DNA from: Rapana venosa
Lineage: Eukaryota > Mollusca > Gastropoda > Neogastropoda > Muricidae
DNA length: 64,000 nt
NCBI GenBank assembly: GCA_028751875.1
Contig: CM054154.1
Coordinates: forward strand, 54,385,547-54,449,546
Direction: 5' to 3'
The notes under the pieces were generated by a model, which made no database searches, was not told where the DNA came from, and saw only the letters and a list, made by a program, of their open reading frames with translations. The first letter of the stretch is position 1. Each line of letters starts with the position of its first letter. Below, piece after piece: positions 11,140 through 23,010 of this stretch. A program made the translations under genes and the position numbers.

Positions 11140-11269
11140 GAGTGTGTGTGGTTAGTGTGTGGGGTTGTTGTGTGTATGTTTGGTTGAGAGTGTGTGTGTG
11201 TGTGGTTTGTGTGTGTTTGTGAGAAGAGAGAGAGAGAGAAGGAGAGGAGAGAGAGAGAAGGGGAGAGAT

Positions 11270-11300
<31 letters not shown>

Positions 11301-11350
11301 TGAAAAGAGAAGAGAGAGAGGATGAGAGAGAGAGAGAGAGAGAGAGATGG
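11140..11350. repeat. GT then GA simple repeats
   Basis: Impure (GT)n (11,142-11,222) passes into an almost pure purine tract (11,223-11,348). Confidence 0.93.
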
Positions 11351-12180
11351 CAGTTGAAGGAGTGTTATGCGTACAACAGTCGGATGAAAATTTGTTTGGT
11401 ATTGTATCTGACTGAGAGGACAGGGGGTGAATGGTTATTGTTTCTCCAGTGATGTCTGGCAGGGTTTTGATTCCCACCCCATTTTCTCTCTATATGGCTT
11501 AAAATGTTGCATGACATGAATGAGCACAGTGTTTTACAATATTTTTGCCTACATGGTTGTGTCTACATTGCATTAGCCTTAGGGCTGACATGGTTGTATT
11601 TGGTGAGGACACTTTTCTGGTGTGGTGATTGTTTTTTTGGGGGGGGGTTTAGAATGCAATAGTTTGTGAGTACTGTAACTATTTTGAAAATTCAAAAGTT
11701 AGTGAGTATTAATGATCTGAACCGTCATGACTTAACGATGTGCTTGATGTTTGTATTTTGTTGTGATAAGGTATTGACAAATATAACTTCATCAATAATT
11801 TTGTTCACAGGCCTATTATCTTTTTGTTGTATCTTGGGTAGCAGTTTAGGTGAACTGGGAGTTTTTTTAATCTGTGCTTTGTTTTGATTCTTGGTCTACG
11901 TCAACCTTTATTTAGTCACGATTTTGGAATATGTATATTCAAGGGTATCCCGTTTTGAGTGCACGCCAAGGTATTGTGCCAAAGTTCTACCAAAGTTTAG
12001 GATAAATGATACTTCATTTTCTTTGCCTCTTCCATTATTGCCCCTCAAAGTGCATTGTGGCCTAATGCCGATGTACATTAAACAATTTCAGAGTTCAGTG
12101 TTCAGAATTCTCTCTCTCAGGCAAAGATATATATTCCTTCTAAATTTTATTCGAAGCCATGTGTTTATTTCGGCTTTCAA
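11351..12180. other. Unrecognised T-rich stretch
   Basis: About 830 bases without a recognisable gene or repeat. The frames at 11,666-11,887 and 11,891-12,180 are short, T-rich and without a known domain. Confidence 0.35.
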
Positions 12181-12345
12181 TTTCTCTGTCTGTCTGTCGT
12201 CTGTCTGTCGCCTCTTCTTCTCCTCTCTCTCTCTCTCTTCTCTCTCCTCTCTCTTCTCTCTCTTTCTCTCTTCTCTTCTCTCACTCTTCTCTCCCTCTAT
12301 CTCTCTCTCTCTCCCCTCTCTCTCTTCTTCTTTTCTGTTGTTATT
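12181..12345. repeat. CT-rich polypyrimidine tract
   Basis: Begins with (TCTG)n-like units and continues as nearly pure C/T to about 12,340. Confidence 0.93.
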
Positions 12346-12444
12346 GTTAGTTGTTACTTGTTTTTTTGTTGATTTGTTTTGAGTTTTTTGTTTGTTTGTT
12401 TTTTGTTTTGGGGTGTTGTGGTGTGTGTGGGGTTTGTGGTGTTG

Positions 12445-12485
<41 letters not shown>

Positions 12486-12849
12486 GGGGGGGGGAAGGGT
12501 TTTGGGGTTTTAAAATTTTTTTTTTTCCCTTATTGTTTCTTTGTTGTTGTTTTTTCTTGTTTTTGTTGTCTTTTTGGGGAGGGTGCTTTTGTCTATTTTT
12601 TTTTGTTTTGTTGTTTTAAATTTTTTTTTTTTGGTTTTTTTTTTTTGTTTTGTTTTTTGTTTTTTGTGTGTGTTTTTTTTTTTGGGGGGGGGGCGTTTTG
12701 GGGTTTATTTTGTCGTTTGCTCGCCCGGGGTTTTTTGTTTTTTTGTTTTTTTGTTTTGTTTTTTTTTTTTTTTTCTTTTTTTTTCTTTAAAAAAAAAAAG
12801 GTTTTTCCCCCTTTGCTTTACTGTTTGAAAATATGATACTGAGTGCTTT

Positions 12850-12925
12850 TAAATGGCCCCCACGGGGGGGATGGATGTAAAAAGCACATGATACTTATTC
12901 ATTACCCTAAAAAAAAATTTTTTTC
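12850..12925 (+). mobile_element. SINE-A 3' tail, distorted
   Basis: Reads GGATGTAAAAAGCACATGAT, then ACTTATTCATTACCC, which matches the SINE-A 3' end with errors. A second shred (GGCGGGGCTGGTGTAAAAAA) lies at about 13,856-13,880. Confidence 0.5.
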
Positions 12926-12929
12926 TTTT

Positions 12930-14224
12930 ATTACAATGTGTGATTTTTTTTAGACTTTTTTGGGTTTTTCCCCCCCCTCTTTATATGTGAGTGTATGGGT
13001 TTTGCATTTTTTTATTATCATGACATTAAATTTGTTGAGAAAAATTAAAAAAAGTGTTTGGTTGATCTGGCAAATGTGATTTTACATATTTTATTTTTCC
13101 CTAAATTTCCCCCCCCCCCCCCACACACACAATACATAAAAAACACACTCACTCACTCACCCCCTCCTCACTCATTTTCCTCCCTAAATGATGTATAGGT
13201 TTAGTTTTTTCTTTTTTTTTGTTTCTTGTTTTTTTGTGTGGATGAGGGGTTTTAATTTATTTCATTTCATGACTATAATTTGAAAAAATAAAATTAAAAA
13301 ATGGTGTTATGGATCGCATCTGTTTTGGGAATATATATTGGATATTATCTCTGAAATACACAACACACTCTCTCGTCTCCTGTTCTTTTTCGCCTTTTAT
13401 CGTCCCTTATAGTTTAGTGTACCTGATGAGGATTATATTTTATATTTTCAATATTTTATTGGACTTGCCTCTGACATAATTTTTAATGAGGCCCTATTTC
13501 AATTCTTAAAGTTTTTTTGTTGTAACAAAGTATGTGTACCATTTGACATTGTGTAGATGTTTTTTTTTTTTCTTTAGACTTATTAATTTTTTTTGGTTGT
13601 GAAAAACCCCTTGGCCTGTTGTTTGTTCTTATTGTTTTTGTTTTGTTTTTTTTTTTTTATTTCTTCGTGTTTTTTTTCTTTCTTTTTTTGTTTGTTTTTT
13701 TTTTTGGGGTTTTTTTTGGGGTGGGGGGGGCTTGGGTATTTTAATTTCTTTATTTCTTCTTTGGGGGGGTTTTTTGGGGGGACTGTTTTTAAAAGGGTTT
13801 AATTTTTTTTTTTTATTAATTATAATTTTGGGGGTTTTTTATTATTAATTATCCCCGGCGGGGCTGGTGTAAAAAAGACGTGCTTTCTTCCTGTGTTTGT
13901 CGTCGCCTTTGTCTCCCTCTCTCTTCTCTCTCATCCTCTCTCCTCTCCCCCTCTCCTTCTGCCCCTCTCCTCTCTCTCCCTTATATATAATTTTTTAAAT
14001 TAAATTATTTTTTATAATTTTATTAATTTTATATATATTAAATTTTTTTATAATAAAATTGCCTTCCTTCTTCTTCCTTGTTTTAGGGGGGGGGGGTTTT
14101 TTTCCCCGGTCTCTTCTTCTCTTCTTTTTTCGTCCCTCTCTCTCCTCTCTCCCCTCCCTCATCCTCTCCCCTCTCTCTCCTCTCCCCCTTCTCTCTCTCC
14201 CCCTTCTCTCCCCACCCACCCCCC
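12930..14224. other. T/G homopolymer and CT-rich sequence, no gene
   Basis: Mostly T-runs with G-runs, plus two C/T tracts (about 13,912-13,982 and 14,128-14,222). Open frames (for example 13,593-13,802) are Phe/Leu-rich artefacts. Confidence 0.7.
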
Positions 14225-14475
14225 GCCCTGGAGTTAACATAAATGCAGATACATTTCCCCAAAAATCCTTCGGATAGACTTAAACCGGGGGGCCCTGTGT
14301 GCGAACGCACGCAGAACATCTTGCGACATTAAATCCTTTTCCCCGTTTTTCGTAAATAGGCCATGTTTCCCGGGGGGAACAGATGACAAAATTTAAAAAT
14401 CCGCATACCCCGGGGGACTTTAAAAAAAGCACATAAGTGCTTACTCCTTTATCCTCGATATAAAAAAATACCACA
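14225..14475 (+). mobile_element. SINE-A family copy, distorted by base errors
   Basis: Contains the block TGTGCGAACGCACGCAGAAC, then CATCTTGCGACATTAAATCC, and the tail AAGCACATAAGTGCTTACTC, then TATCCTCGATATAAAA. It matches the copy at 27.8-28.16 kb, starting just downstream of that copy's tRNA-like head. C and G runs replace normal bases in several places. Confidence 0.7.
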
Positions 14476-14859
14476 CACAGGTGTTAGACAAAAATCCAGG
14501 CGTGCTTATTAATTTTAAAAGACAATTCATCTTTTTTCCCCGGGACTTTCGGAAGCTGAGTGGGAAAACAGAAACGAACAATGGTGACCATTTTCAAACC
14601 CATCAAAAAAATCCATATCTGGGGGATTTAATGCTTGCTATATGGGGGGGGGGGGGAGGCAAAAGATGGGGGGGTTGGGGGGGGGATAGGGGGAAAGGGC
14701 GGGGGGGGAAAGGGGGGGGGGGGGTTGCGATCCAAAAAATCACGATATTATCCATTTTCCCCCGCAAACTTTTCCTTTCTCCTTTTGTCATAGGGGGTAT
14801 GGTAAAAAAAAGAAAACGAAAAAAAAAAAAAGCAGGAAATTCTTTAAATTTATTGGTCG

Positions 14860-17465
14860 TTTGTTTTTAAAAACGATATTAAATTTTCAAAAAGTTTTTA
14901 AAAGAATTATTGAAAAAGCTGCCCGAAAATTGGATAAAGTTATTACAGAATTTTTTCCAAAGCTGCTGGCTCAGGGGGGCCTTTCCCAAACATATGGAAA
15001 CATTCCATTTATTTCCATCCCAAAACAGGTAAACCTAAAAGTGAAAAAACAGTTACGACCTATCGCTTAAAACCCCTCAACAGGAAAACTTTTTGAAAAA
15101 TCATTTTTAAACCGACTATACCTTCGCGATAAAAAAAAAAAAAATCCCCTTTTTGTCAGGCAGGTTTTTGAAAAGGGACATCCACAGCGATATTGATTAA
15201 AAACCGGTACACAATTAAACATCAATTTGCTTGTAGGAAATAAAATTTTTTGCCACCTTTTTTTTAAGTAAAAATCCATAATTTTGACAGGTCTGGGATA
15301 AACGATTACCTAAAATTAAAATAATTGGCTTTTTAGTAATTTTTATCATTTATTAAAGATTTTTCTCGAAAGATGCGTAGGCCAAAACTGAAAAACCTAT
15401 TCCACTTTTAAAAGATTCAACAATGGTTTTTCCACAGGGGCAGTCATCGCGCACTTGTTCAGTATTTTCTTTTAAAATTCCTAGTGTCTTTCCAGAATGC
15501 CATCCTGTCCATACGCTGATGACATTTGTTGTGGTAAAGTTACAGTGAAAAAGAAAACACAAAAAGGATCAAACCATAAAAAAAATGTATCGCTTGAATA
15601 AACAAACTTAAAGATGCAGTTTTGAGAATGGCTTTTACTGTCCCTGAAAAGACTAAATCCGTACTTTTTAATATGGCGCTAACCCACCAGTTCTACCTGT
15701 TTTCCAATTAGATAGGAAAGTTTTGGAATATAAAACTTGGGTGAAGTTTTTAGGGGTACATTTTAGCTTACACTAAGTTAGAATTATCACATTGACATTT
15801 AAATACTAAGGCTCGGAAAAGTCTTAACCTCCTGAAAGTTATTAGTAAACAAGAGTGGGCTCATGATGTAGCTGTTTTAAAACATCTGGCATTACCTTTA
15901 GTACGTTCTAGACTCATTTATGGCCAGGAAAGATTTTTCAGTGCTCCAAAGTATTTATTACAGAAAATCACACGACTAGAATGCAAGGCTTTTCAATTAG
16001 CTCTGGTGGTACCTTTTCATGCATCGTCTATGGGTACCTATAAGGAGATAGGAATTTTGCCATTAGACAAATATCGACAACTGGCTGTGGCTCAATATCT
16101 CTTACGTTGTTCAACACAAGAAACCAATGCAGACAATGAAATAAGTATAAGATCTAAACGTCAACTTTCCTAAAAGAGCACATTCTATTCCTCTGTCACC
16201 ACAGCTAGAACCTATACTTCTCAATTACTTGATCAAGCAGATATATTTCCCACAAAAATAGCTAAATCAAAGATTCATTCCTGCCTTGCCCACCATGGGA
16301 ACTTAAGAGAGCTAATTTTCACGTAAATTATTCCTCTTTAATAAAAAAAAAAAAAAAAGGTAATGAAAATATTCTTAGTGCATCAGTAAAAAAAAAAATA
16401 TACAAACTATATATCCAAATCATTTAAAAATCTACACAGATGGTTCCCTTTTGAACAAAAATGAGGTGGGTGCAGAGTTTGTCATACCATCTTTGAAAAT
16501 AGAGAGATCATTTTATTAGGAAAAAATCGATCTATTTTTACTGCTGAATTGTCTGCTATTTTGATGTCGTTATATTATCTTCTAGATTTTCATGAAGACA
16601 TATTTCAAACGCTTTTCTGTGTTGATTCCAGGTCAGTCTTACTTGCTCTGAGAAACTTCAGTTCAAAAGTGAGACAAGATCTCATAATTGAGATTAGTCA
16701 TCTAATTCATTTTCTGGTGTTACGAGACACTGGTGTTACTTTTTGCAGGGTACCTTCGCATTGTTGTATCTACTTTAATGAAAAAGTTGACAGAAAAGCA
16801 AAATGTGGAGCTGAGCATACCGATGGGTCTTGCAGCATAAATGTTCCTCTATCCATCCATGAGGGCTATAGCATGTTACAAAATGCATGTTGGAAACTCT
16901 TTAAAAAGAAACTACAAGGTACCAGTTATTCCTGGAGTGATGATGTAGCCCATGTATTATCTTTTGATAAGATCAAATGTCGTAATTCATATGAATATAG
17001 AAATGTTGTATCTCTTATCTACCTTAAGCTCAATGCTTTTAGAACTATATTTTCAAAAAAGCAACATGTATCTGTGGTGAAAATCTTACCAATGATCACA
17101 TTCTTTTATGATGCAGAGATATGAAAAACATCTTACCTGCCTTCCCAGTCCGTAGCTTACAGCAAGTTCTAAAAAACATTCCATTAATGAAAGAAATTGC
17201 ATTGTCATTAAGCCATACTCCTATTTTCAGGCTCCTTTAATGCAAGGATAGCTTCTGGTTATATGAATTGCAAAGCTAATATTTTAGCTGTTCATTTTTT
17301 CTTTTCACAATTGTTGTTTATGCTTTTTTCATAATAGTTGTTTATTGCGATTGATTAGTTATGTGCATACCCCTCCCCCTACCCACATACTCACACATAC
17401 ACAATTTCCCCATCTGATATCACTATTTAGTGGAAGGACGTTAAACTGAAGAACTACTACTACTA

Positions 17466-17470
<5 letters not shown>
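14860..17470 (+). mobile_element. I/Ingi-type LINE with RNase H, copy 1
   Basis: This is the 3' part of a non-LTR LINE. RT remnants (PKTGKPKSEK near 15,030; later motifs frameshifted) sit in distorted sequence. The RT C-terminal region (LIYGQE, GTYKEIGILPLDKYRQLAVA at about 16,030-16,095) is followed by an RNase H domain (YTDGS at 16,436, then FTAELSAI, CVDSRSVLLAL, VPSHC) in the frame 16,549-17,124. Frameshifts and an A-run at 16,340-16,358 disable it. The 3' UTR ends in GGACGTTAAACTGAAGAAC plus a short TAC tail near 17,460. Copy 2 at 23.7-26.9 kb is its close relative. Confidence 0.8.
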
Positions 17471-17513
<43 letters not shown>

Positions 17514-17535
17514 CAACACCATACACACACACAGC
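17411..17535 (+). repeat. 3' stem-loop tail of I-type LINE plus TAC/CA repeat
   Basis: TCTGATAT, the hairpin CACTATTTAGTG (17,421-17,432) and GGAAGGACGTTAAACTGAAG precede (TAC)n and then (CA)n to about 17,530. The same tail occurs at 26,790-26,835, and a variant occurs at 58,634 and 63,699. Confidence 0.8.
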
Positions 17536-17577
17536 CTTCCCAGTCCTAGCTTACAGGAAGTTCTAAAAGACATGGGA
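17530..17577 (+). repeat. Echo of the LINE C-terminal sequence after the microsatellite
   Basis: GCCTTCCCAGTCCTAGCTTA, then AGGAAGTTCTAAAAGACAT, repeats about 45 bases of the same LINE's coding 3' end (17,141-17,185), but downstream of its tail. It may be a remnant of a second I-type copy into which the next LINE inserted. Confidence 0.65.
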
Positions 17578-19700
17578 TACATCATCACATATATTACCTA
17601 CGATTCAAACACTTCTGTGAGGATAATTTTCTTTCGGACCTGATGAACTCACCATTACATGATGTATATCAAATCAGAGACCCCCAGTAAAGCTGCTGAA
17701 TTTTGGGTTAACACATTTATCTCAGTGTATGACAAACATGCTCCTTTTATAATAAAAAAGAGTTAAAGAAAAAACCAAACCTCCATGGATAACAAAAGAC
17801 ATAGAATCTGAGATAAACTTAAGAAACCACCTGAAAACCCATGGTACACATGAACAATTTAGGACACAAAGGAATAAAGTGAATTCAATTAAACGCAGAT
17901 CAAAGCGTAATTACTTTCAACAGTTGTTAATTACCATTAGTGACTCTCGCCAGATTTGGAAAGCCCATCAATACATTATGTAATAAACATGTTTCAAAAA
18001 GTCAACAGTTCATTAAAGACATATCAGCTGATGAATTGAACAGCCATTTTTCAAATGTAGCAAATAAAGTTATAACATGTGACAAGTCAAGCGAAAATGA
18101 TCTTTATTACCTACAACAATATATTAACTCAAAACATATTATCTTTCCATTTAATCTCCAGCCATTGACAACCTTTGACGTATTAGAAAGCATAAAAATG
18201 CAAAGGAATTATAGAACACGTGATCTAGACAAATTAGATGCTCGAATTATAAAACTAGCTAGTCCGGTTGTTGTTGAAACACTGACATATCTATACAACT
18301 TGTGTATTGAAAAAAGGTGTTTCCTCTCAAGTTTAAAAAGGCAAAGTTATACTGTCCATTAAATCAGGTGACTGCTCTTCTCCTTCAAATTACAGGCAAT
18401 TTCAATTCTCTTGTACTATCTAAACCCATTGAAAAACAACATACAAACATCCCTAAATTCTCACTTTATAAAAACAATCTATTGCACGAGGATCAATCAG
18501 GGTTTCGTGAAAACTATTCCTGTCACACTGCTCTAACTCAGCTCACTGACAGTCTCCTACACAATATAAATGATAATAAGTTTACTGGCCTCCTTTTTGT
18601 TGACTTTGAAAAAGCATTTGATGTGATCAACCACTCTTTGTTATTGCGTAAATTAGAATTGTACAAACTGCCACCTGAAGCTATCCAACTACTAGAAAAT
18701 TTTCTGTCTAATAGGCAGCAGCTTGTATCTGTAAATAATCAAGCATCAGAACTACTACCCATTAGATATGAGGTACCACAAGGCTCAGTATTGGGACCAT
18801 TCTTGTTTTCAGTCTATGTAAATGATTTACCCTGTTTTATTAAATGTAACTGTGAAATGTTTGCTGACGATACCACTCTCTTTTGTAATGATTCAGACTC
18901 CAGCAGAATTAACTCGCAAACTTCAATACAGTATTGACAGATTGATTATTTGGACTCAATTAAACCACATGTCCTTAAATGCACAAAAAACAAAATGTAT
19001 GTTAGTATCAGCAAGACAGAAAAGGCAAAAAATGAGTGATATGTTTCAACCTCTGTTGTTGGATAATGGAATAGTTGAAGAAGTTGACTCTCATAAAATA
19101 TTAGGTGTTACCACTGACAAAAATATGACTTGGACTGATCACATAATGTCACTAGGTAAACGCCTAGATCACAGGCTACTTCAATTCTCCAAAATAAAAC
19201 ACTTTCTAAATAATCATTCTCGAAAACTATTTTTTGCGGTCACATTCTACCAATCATTGACTATGCGTCAACTATTTGGGATACCTGCAGTGGAACGAAC
19301 TTGAAATTCATTCATCGTTTATATAAAAGAGCAGTAAAAGCTTGTATTGTTAAAAACAAGCACCCTGACAATTGAGGATTATAAGCAAATAAATGTCCTG
19401 ACATTTCGAAACCGACTTTTATTCAATAAAGCTAGGTCTATGCAAAAAGTTGTTAATCAAACTGCACCTCCATAGCTTACCAAAGCTTTTCTAAGTTAAC
19501 CAACATAGACACAACCATTTGCTAACATTTCCAAGACCCCAGAAATAACCTATATAAATCGAGCCTCTTGTATTCAGGCAGTGACCTATGGAATAAACTC
19601 CCCAAAAATTTGAAATGTATTAAAAGCAAAAATCAGTATAAAACACATCTAAAAAGATATTTCATAAATAAAAGTACAGAACACGACTTGTAAACTTAAG
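17578..19700 (+). mobile_element. CR1/Jockey-like LINE
   Basis: A plus-strand LINE lacking its endonuclease. The linker region (17,600-18,310) is frameshifted. RT is readable in 18,317-18,937: LLFVDFEKAFDVINH, VPQGSVLGPFLFSVYVNDLP, and the catalytic FADD in MFADDTTLF (near 18,860). The downstream thumb/connection (LNAQKTKCMLVSA, KILGVTTDKNMTWTDHI) is in the frame 18,822-19,304, and a C-terminal SDLWNKLPKNLKCIKSK lies near 19,580-19,630. At least two frameshifts and several stops make it inactive. The combination of VPQGSVLGP RT and WNxLP C-terminus supports the CR1/Jockey group; the exact clade is uncertain. Confidence 0.8.
18317..18937 (+). pseudogene. Reverse transcriptase fragment of CR1/Jockey-like LINE
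   Basis: Open frame of 206 codons covering the RT fingers and palm: DQSGFRENYSCHTAL (substrate-binding region), FVDFEKAFDVI (first catalytic Asp), QGSVLGP, and MFADDTTLF (catalytic Asp pair). It enters from another frame at the 5' side and is lost by frameshift at the 3' side, where the next frame continues the same protein. It would have made cDNA directly at a nicked target site. As it stands it is not a complete enzyme. Confidence 0.8.
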
Positions 19701-19835
19701 AGAGTGATTTTAGGGTCACTGACGTTATTCTTGTCATTAAAATCAGATATGACCCAAGTTTTCATATTCATATAGAGTACATATGTAAACATTGATCTAC
19801 ATATGGGTTGATATATCAACCCAACACGCTTTGAA

Positions 19836-19838
19836 TCT

Positions 19839-19878
<40 letters not shown>

Positions 19879-19900
19879 GTGAGTGTGTGTGTGTGTGTGT

Positions 19901-19932
<32 letters not shown>

Positions 19933-19975
19933 GTGTGTGTGTGTATACAAGTGTGTGAGTGCGTGTGTGTTGTGT
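19836..19975. repeat. GT microsatellite
   Basis: Long (GT)n with a few TTG or GAG interruptions. Confidence 0.95.
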
Positions 19976-20415
19976 AATTGGTTTGGTTTGGGTTTTTACT
20001 CTCTTGCTGTTTTGGCCTTTTTACGTTTTTTTGTGTTACACAAAAATATGCTGATTTATTTAATTTTGTCGCTGTTAGTTTTCTTTTTCAATGTATTAGA
20101 TGAGCTAAATTGTTATTGCTGACGTTAGTACTGCTGGGTGGGTTTACATTGCCTGAATTTATTCTTTGATGGAAGGATTAACGTTGTTCTGCCTCAAATC
20201 AAAAAGCACATGTACATGCGTGTATATGACCAGGGGAAAGGGAGGGAATGGATGTCTTTGTTATACTTCTTTGCTCTGAATCCAATAGCTGTTGGTTATT
20301 CTTGTTTTCCCTTATATATGAGTATATTATGTGGTGAAGGGGACATGGGTGAGGATGAGTATGTGTATGTGTATGTAAGTGTTTAAATGATACATCAGTT
20401 TCCTCTGTTTATATC
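19976..20415. other. Unrecognised stretch
   Basis: No gene or known repeat is recognised. A few GTATGT units lie near 20,355-20,378. Confidence 0.35.
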
Positions 20416-20418
20416 CAT

Positions 20419-20425
20419 TTGGTGG

Positions 20426-20463
<38 letters not shown>

Positions 20464-20466
20464 ATT
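20419..20466. repeat. GTT trinucleotide repeat
   Basis: About 14 GTT units at the 5' boundary of the following LINE. It may be unrelated to that element's insertion. Confidence 0.95.
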
Positions 20467-20514
20467 GTTGGTGTCACAAAGGCCATGTGTTGAGCAGAAT
20501 GCTGGACAGGCCAC

Positions 20515-23010
20515 CGTCTCATCGTCTCAAAGCTCAGGTTGCGTATCCAGCCCAGGAGACGGCCACAAGGTGTGAAAGCACCTAAACGCCTGAATTTCAA
20601 CAAGATGAAGAACGACACAGTCAAGCGGTCTCTTGCTGTCGCCTTGGAGGAACGCCTAGAGCCCATTGTGCTGGATAGCCAAAACGTGGAATCAGCATGG
20701 GGAACACTCGGTGAGATCGTGTATAACACAGCTATGGAGTGCCTCGGCCCTATTTCCCAGGCGACACAGGACTGGTTTGATGAGAACTGTGAAGAGATCA
20801 CACAGTTATTGGAAGACAAGCGCTGTGCCTATAAAGCCCTCCTTGATGACCCAACATCAACAGCAAAGAAGATGCACTGGGGAACAAGCGTAGCACCATC
20901 CAGTTAAAGCTGCGTCAGATGCAAGACTCCTGGATCAGCAATAAAGCAGATGAGATCCAAGGATATGCTGATAGAAATGACATGAAGAACTTCTATGATG
21001 GACTCAAAGAGATCTATGGTCCCACCACATCAAGATCATCACCACTTCTCCTCAGTGCAGATGGGTCTACTCTCATCACTGACAAAGACAAGATCCTTTA
21101 GAGATGGGCTGAACATTTTGACAATGTTCTAAACCGTCCTTCCACCATCAACTACGAAGCTATTAACCGCCTCCCACAAGTTCCAGTCGAAGAGACGATG
21201 AGTGCCATACCATCCTTTGAGGAGATCCAGAAAGCAATTCGCCTGCTGTCCAGTGGTAAAGCACCCGGCGCAGACTCAATCCCAGCTGAAATCTACAAAG
21301 GGGGTGGCAGAGCGCTGACTGAAAAACTTCATGAGCTCTTCCAAGTCGTATGGCAGCATGAGACACTTCCGCAAGACTTCAAAAATGCCTCCATCATACA
21401 TCTATACAAGAACAAAGGAAACCACCAGGCCTGTGACAACCACCAAGGAATATCCCTGCTGTCCATCGCAGGCAAGGTCCTGGCCAGAGTACTTCTGAAC
21501 CGGCTCATAGTCCACCTTGAGCAAGACCTTCTTCCAGAGAGTCAATGTGGCTTCCGGAAAGATCGCGGGACTATCGACATGGTGTTTGCTGCCAGGTAGC
21601 TCCAAGAGAAGTGTCAGGAACAAAACACTGACTCTACTCCACCTTTGTTGATCTGACCAAGGCCTTTGATACTGTTAGCAGAGATGGTCTATGGAGAATC
21701 ATGGCGAACGTAGGCTGCCCAAGAAAATTCATCGCATCGTACGTCAGTTCCATGATGGTATGCTGCCAGAGTACAAGACAACGGAGAGGCATCTGAACCC
21801 TTCCCAGTCACCAACGGAGTGAAGCATGGCTGTGTTCTTGCTCCCACCCTGTTCAGCCTCATGTTTTCGGCAATGCTTTCAGATGCGTTCAGAGATTCGG
21901 ATGTTGGTGTCAGCATCAGGTACAGGTATGATGGACCACTCTTCAATCTCAGGAGGCTTCAAGCAAAAACCAAGGTCTCAACAGATCTCATCAACGACTT
22001 CCTGTTTGCTGATGATTGCGCCCTCAATGCTGCTTCTGAAGCCGACATGCAAGACAGTGTTGACAAGTTCTCTGATGCTTGCGACAACTTTGGGTTGACA
22101 ATCAGTACCAAGAAGACTGAGTAATGCACCAACGAGCCCCAGGGAAGCCCTACGTTGAACCAAACATCTCCGTAAATGGACATAGACTCAAAGCAGTGGA
22201 CAAATTTACTTATCTTGGCATTACCCTCTCCCGCACAGTAGCCATTGATGATGAGGTCAACACCAGACTCGCCAAAGCAAGCGCTGCCTTTGGCAGACTT
22301 CGAAAGAATGTGTGGGACAGGAGAGGCATCTCAACATAAACCAAGATCAAGGTCTACAAAGCGGTAGTGATCACCACCTTTGCTCTATGGCTCAGTCATG
22401 GACAGTCTACCAACGCCATGCTAAAAAGCTGAACCACTTCCACACCACCTGTTTGAGAAAACTGTTTGGCATCAAGTGGCAGGACAAGATCCCAGACACT
22501 GAGGTGCTCACTAGAGCAAACCTTCCCAGCATCCACACCATCCTGATGCAGACCCAGCTTCGCTGGGCAGGCCATGTAGTTCGCATGCCAGACCATCGGC
22601 TCCCCAAGAAACTTCTGTTTGGCGAACTTCAGCATGGAAAGCCCTCCCAGGGAGGCCAGAAGAAACGCTTCAAGGACACTCTGAAAGCCTCACTGAAAGC
22701 CTTCAACATTGAGATAAACTCATGGGAGCAGGCAGCAATGGAGAGGCCACAGTGGCGAGCAGCTGTACGCAGTGGCGCCAAGGCCCACGAAGCAAACAGA
22801 ATTGCGACAGCTGAGCAACGCAGGCAAGACAGGAAAGATAGAGCCTCCAAGTCTCCAAAAGCAGCCACTATACCCTGTCCATACTGCTCGAGAACTTTTC
22901 AAGCACGGATTGGCCAAATAAGTCATCTTCGCACCCACAGAAATGGACCCTCGCAATCCCAGGATGAATAGATGGTCATCATCGATCCCGATGGACGACG
23001 AAGAAGAAAG
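20515..23010 (+). mobile_element. RTE-X-like LINE with C-terminal C2H2 finger
   Basis: A 5'-truncated LINE whose coding parts are all plus strand but split by at least four frameshifts or stops: linker (KAPKRLNFNKMKNDTVKRSL, 20,578; AWGTLGEIVYNTA), RT (SSGKAPGADSIPAEIYKGGG, 21,250; SQCGFRKDRGTIDMVFAAR, 21,540; VTNGVKHGCVLAPTLFSLMF; FADDCAL, 22,005), connection (FTYLGITLSR, 22,205) and C-terminal part (LRWAGHVVRM, 22,560). It ends with a C2H2 zinc finger (CPYCSRTF...ISHLRTH, 22,876-22,938). The tail has GAC and GAA units near 22,995-23,009. No APE endonuclease remains. The clade name is inferred from the RT wording and the finger. Confidence 0.8.
22312..22971 (+). pseudogene. LINE ORF2 C-terminal part with zinc finger
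   Basis: Longest intact piece of the RTE-X-like ORF (219 codons). It starts in the post-RT region, runs through LRKLFGIKWQDKIPDTEVL, LRWAGHVVRM, a basic segment and RIATAEQRRQDRKDRASKS, and ends in a classical C-x2-C-x12-H-x3-H finger with spacing intact. The finger probably served nucleic-acid binding in the element's RNP. The N-terminal RT is in other frames, so this is a fragment and not a gene. Confidence 0.8.

Larger units (their letters stand above)
12430..15310. other. Low-accuracy, homopolymer-distorted sequence block
   Basis: From the GT run near 12,440 onward the sequence is full of long T, G, C and A runs (GGGGGGGG, TTTTTTTT, CCCC) that replace recognisable words. Known repeats remain readable but distorted, as in the SINE-A copy at 14,225-14,475 and the RT remnant at 14,880-15,300. 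This is the pattern of unpolished long-read consensus, not natural divergence. Coordinates and frames inside should not be trusted. Confidence 0.75.

Noticed and set aside
12351..12836. Phe/Cys-rich 161-codon frame resembling a membrane protein
   Set aside because: T/G-run composition in a low-accuracy block; no domain, and hydrophobicity is a by-product of TTT codons.
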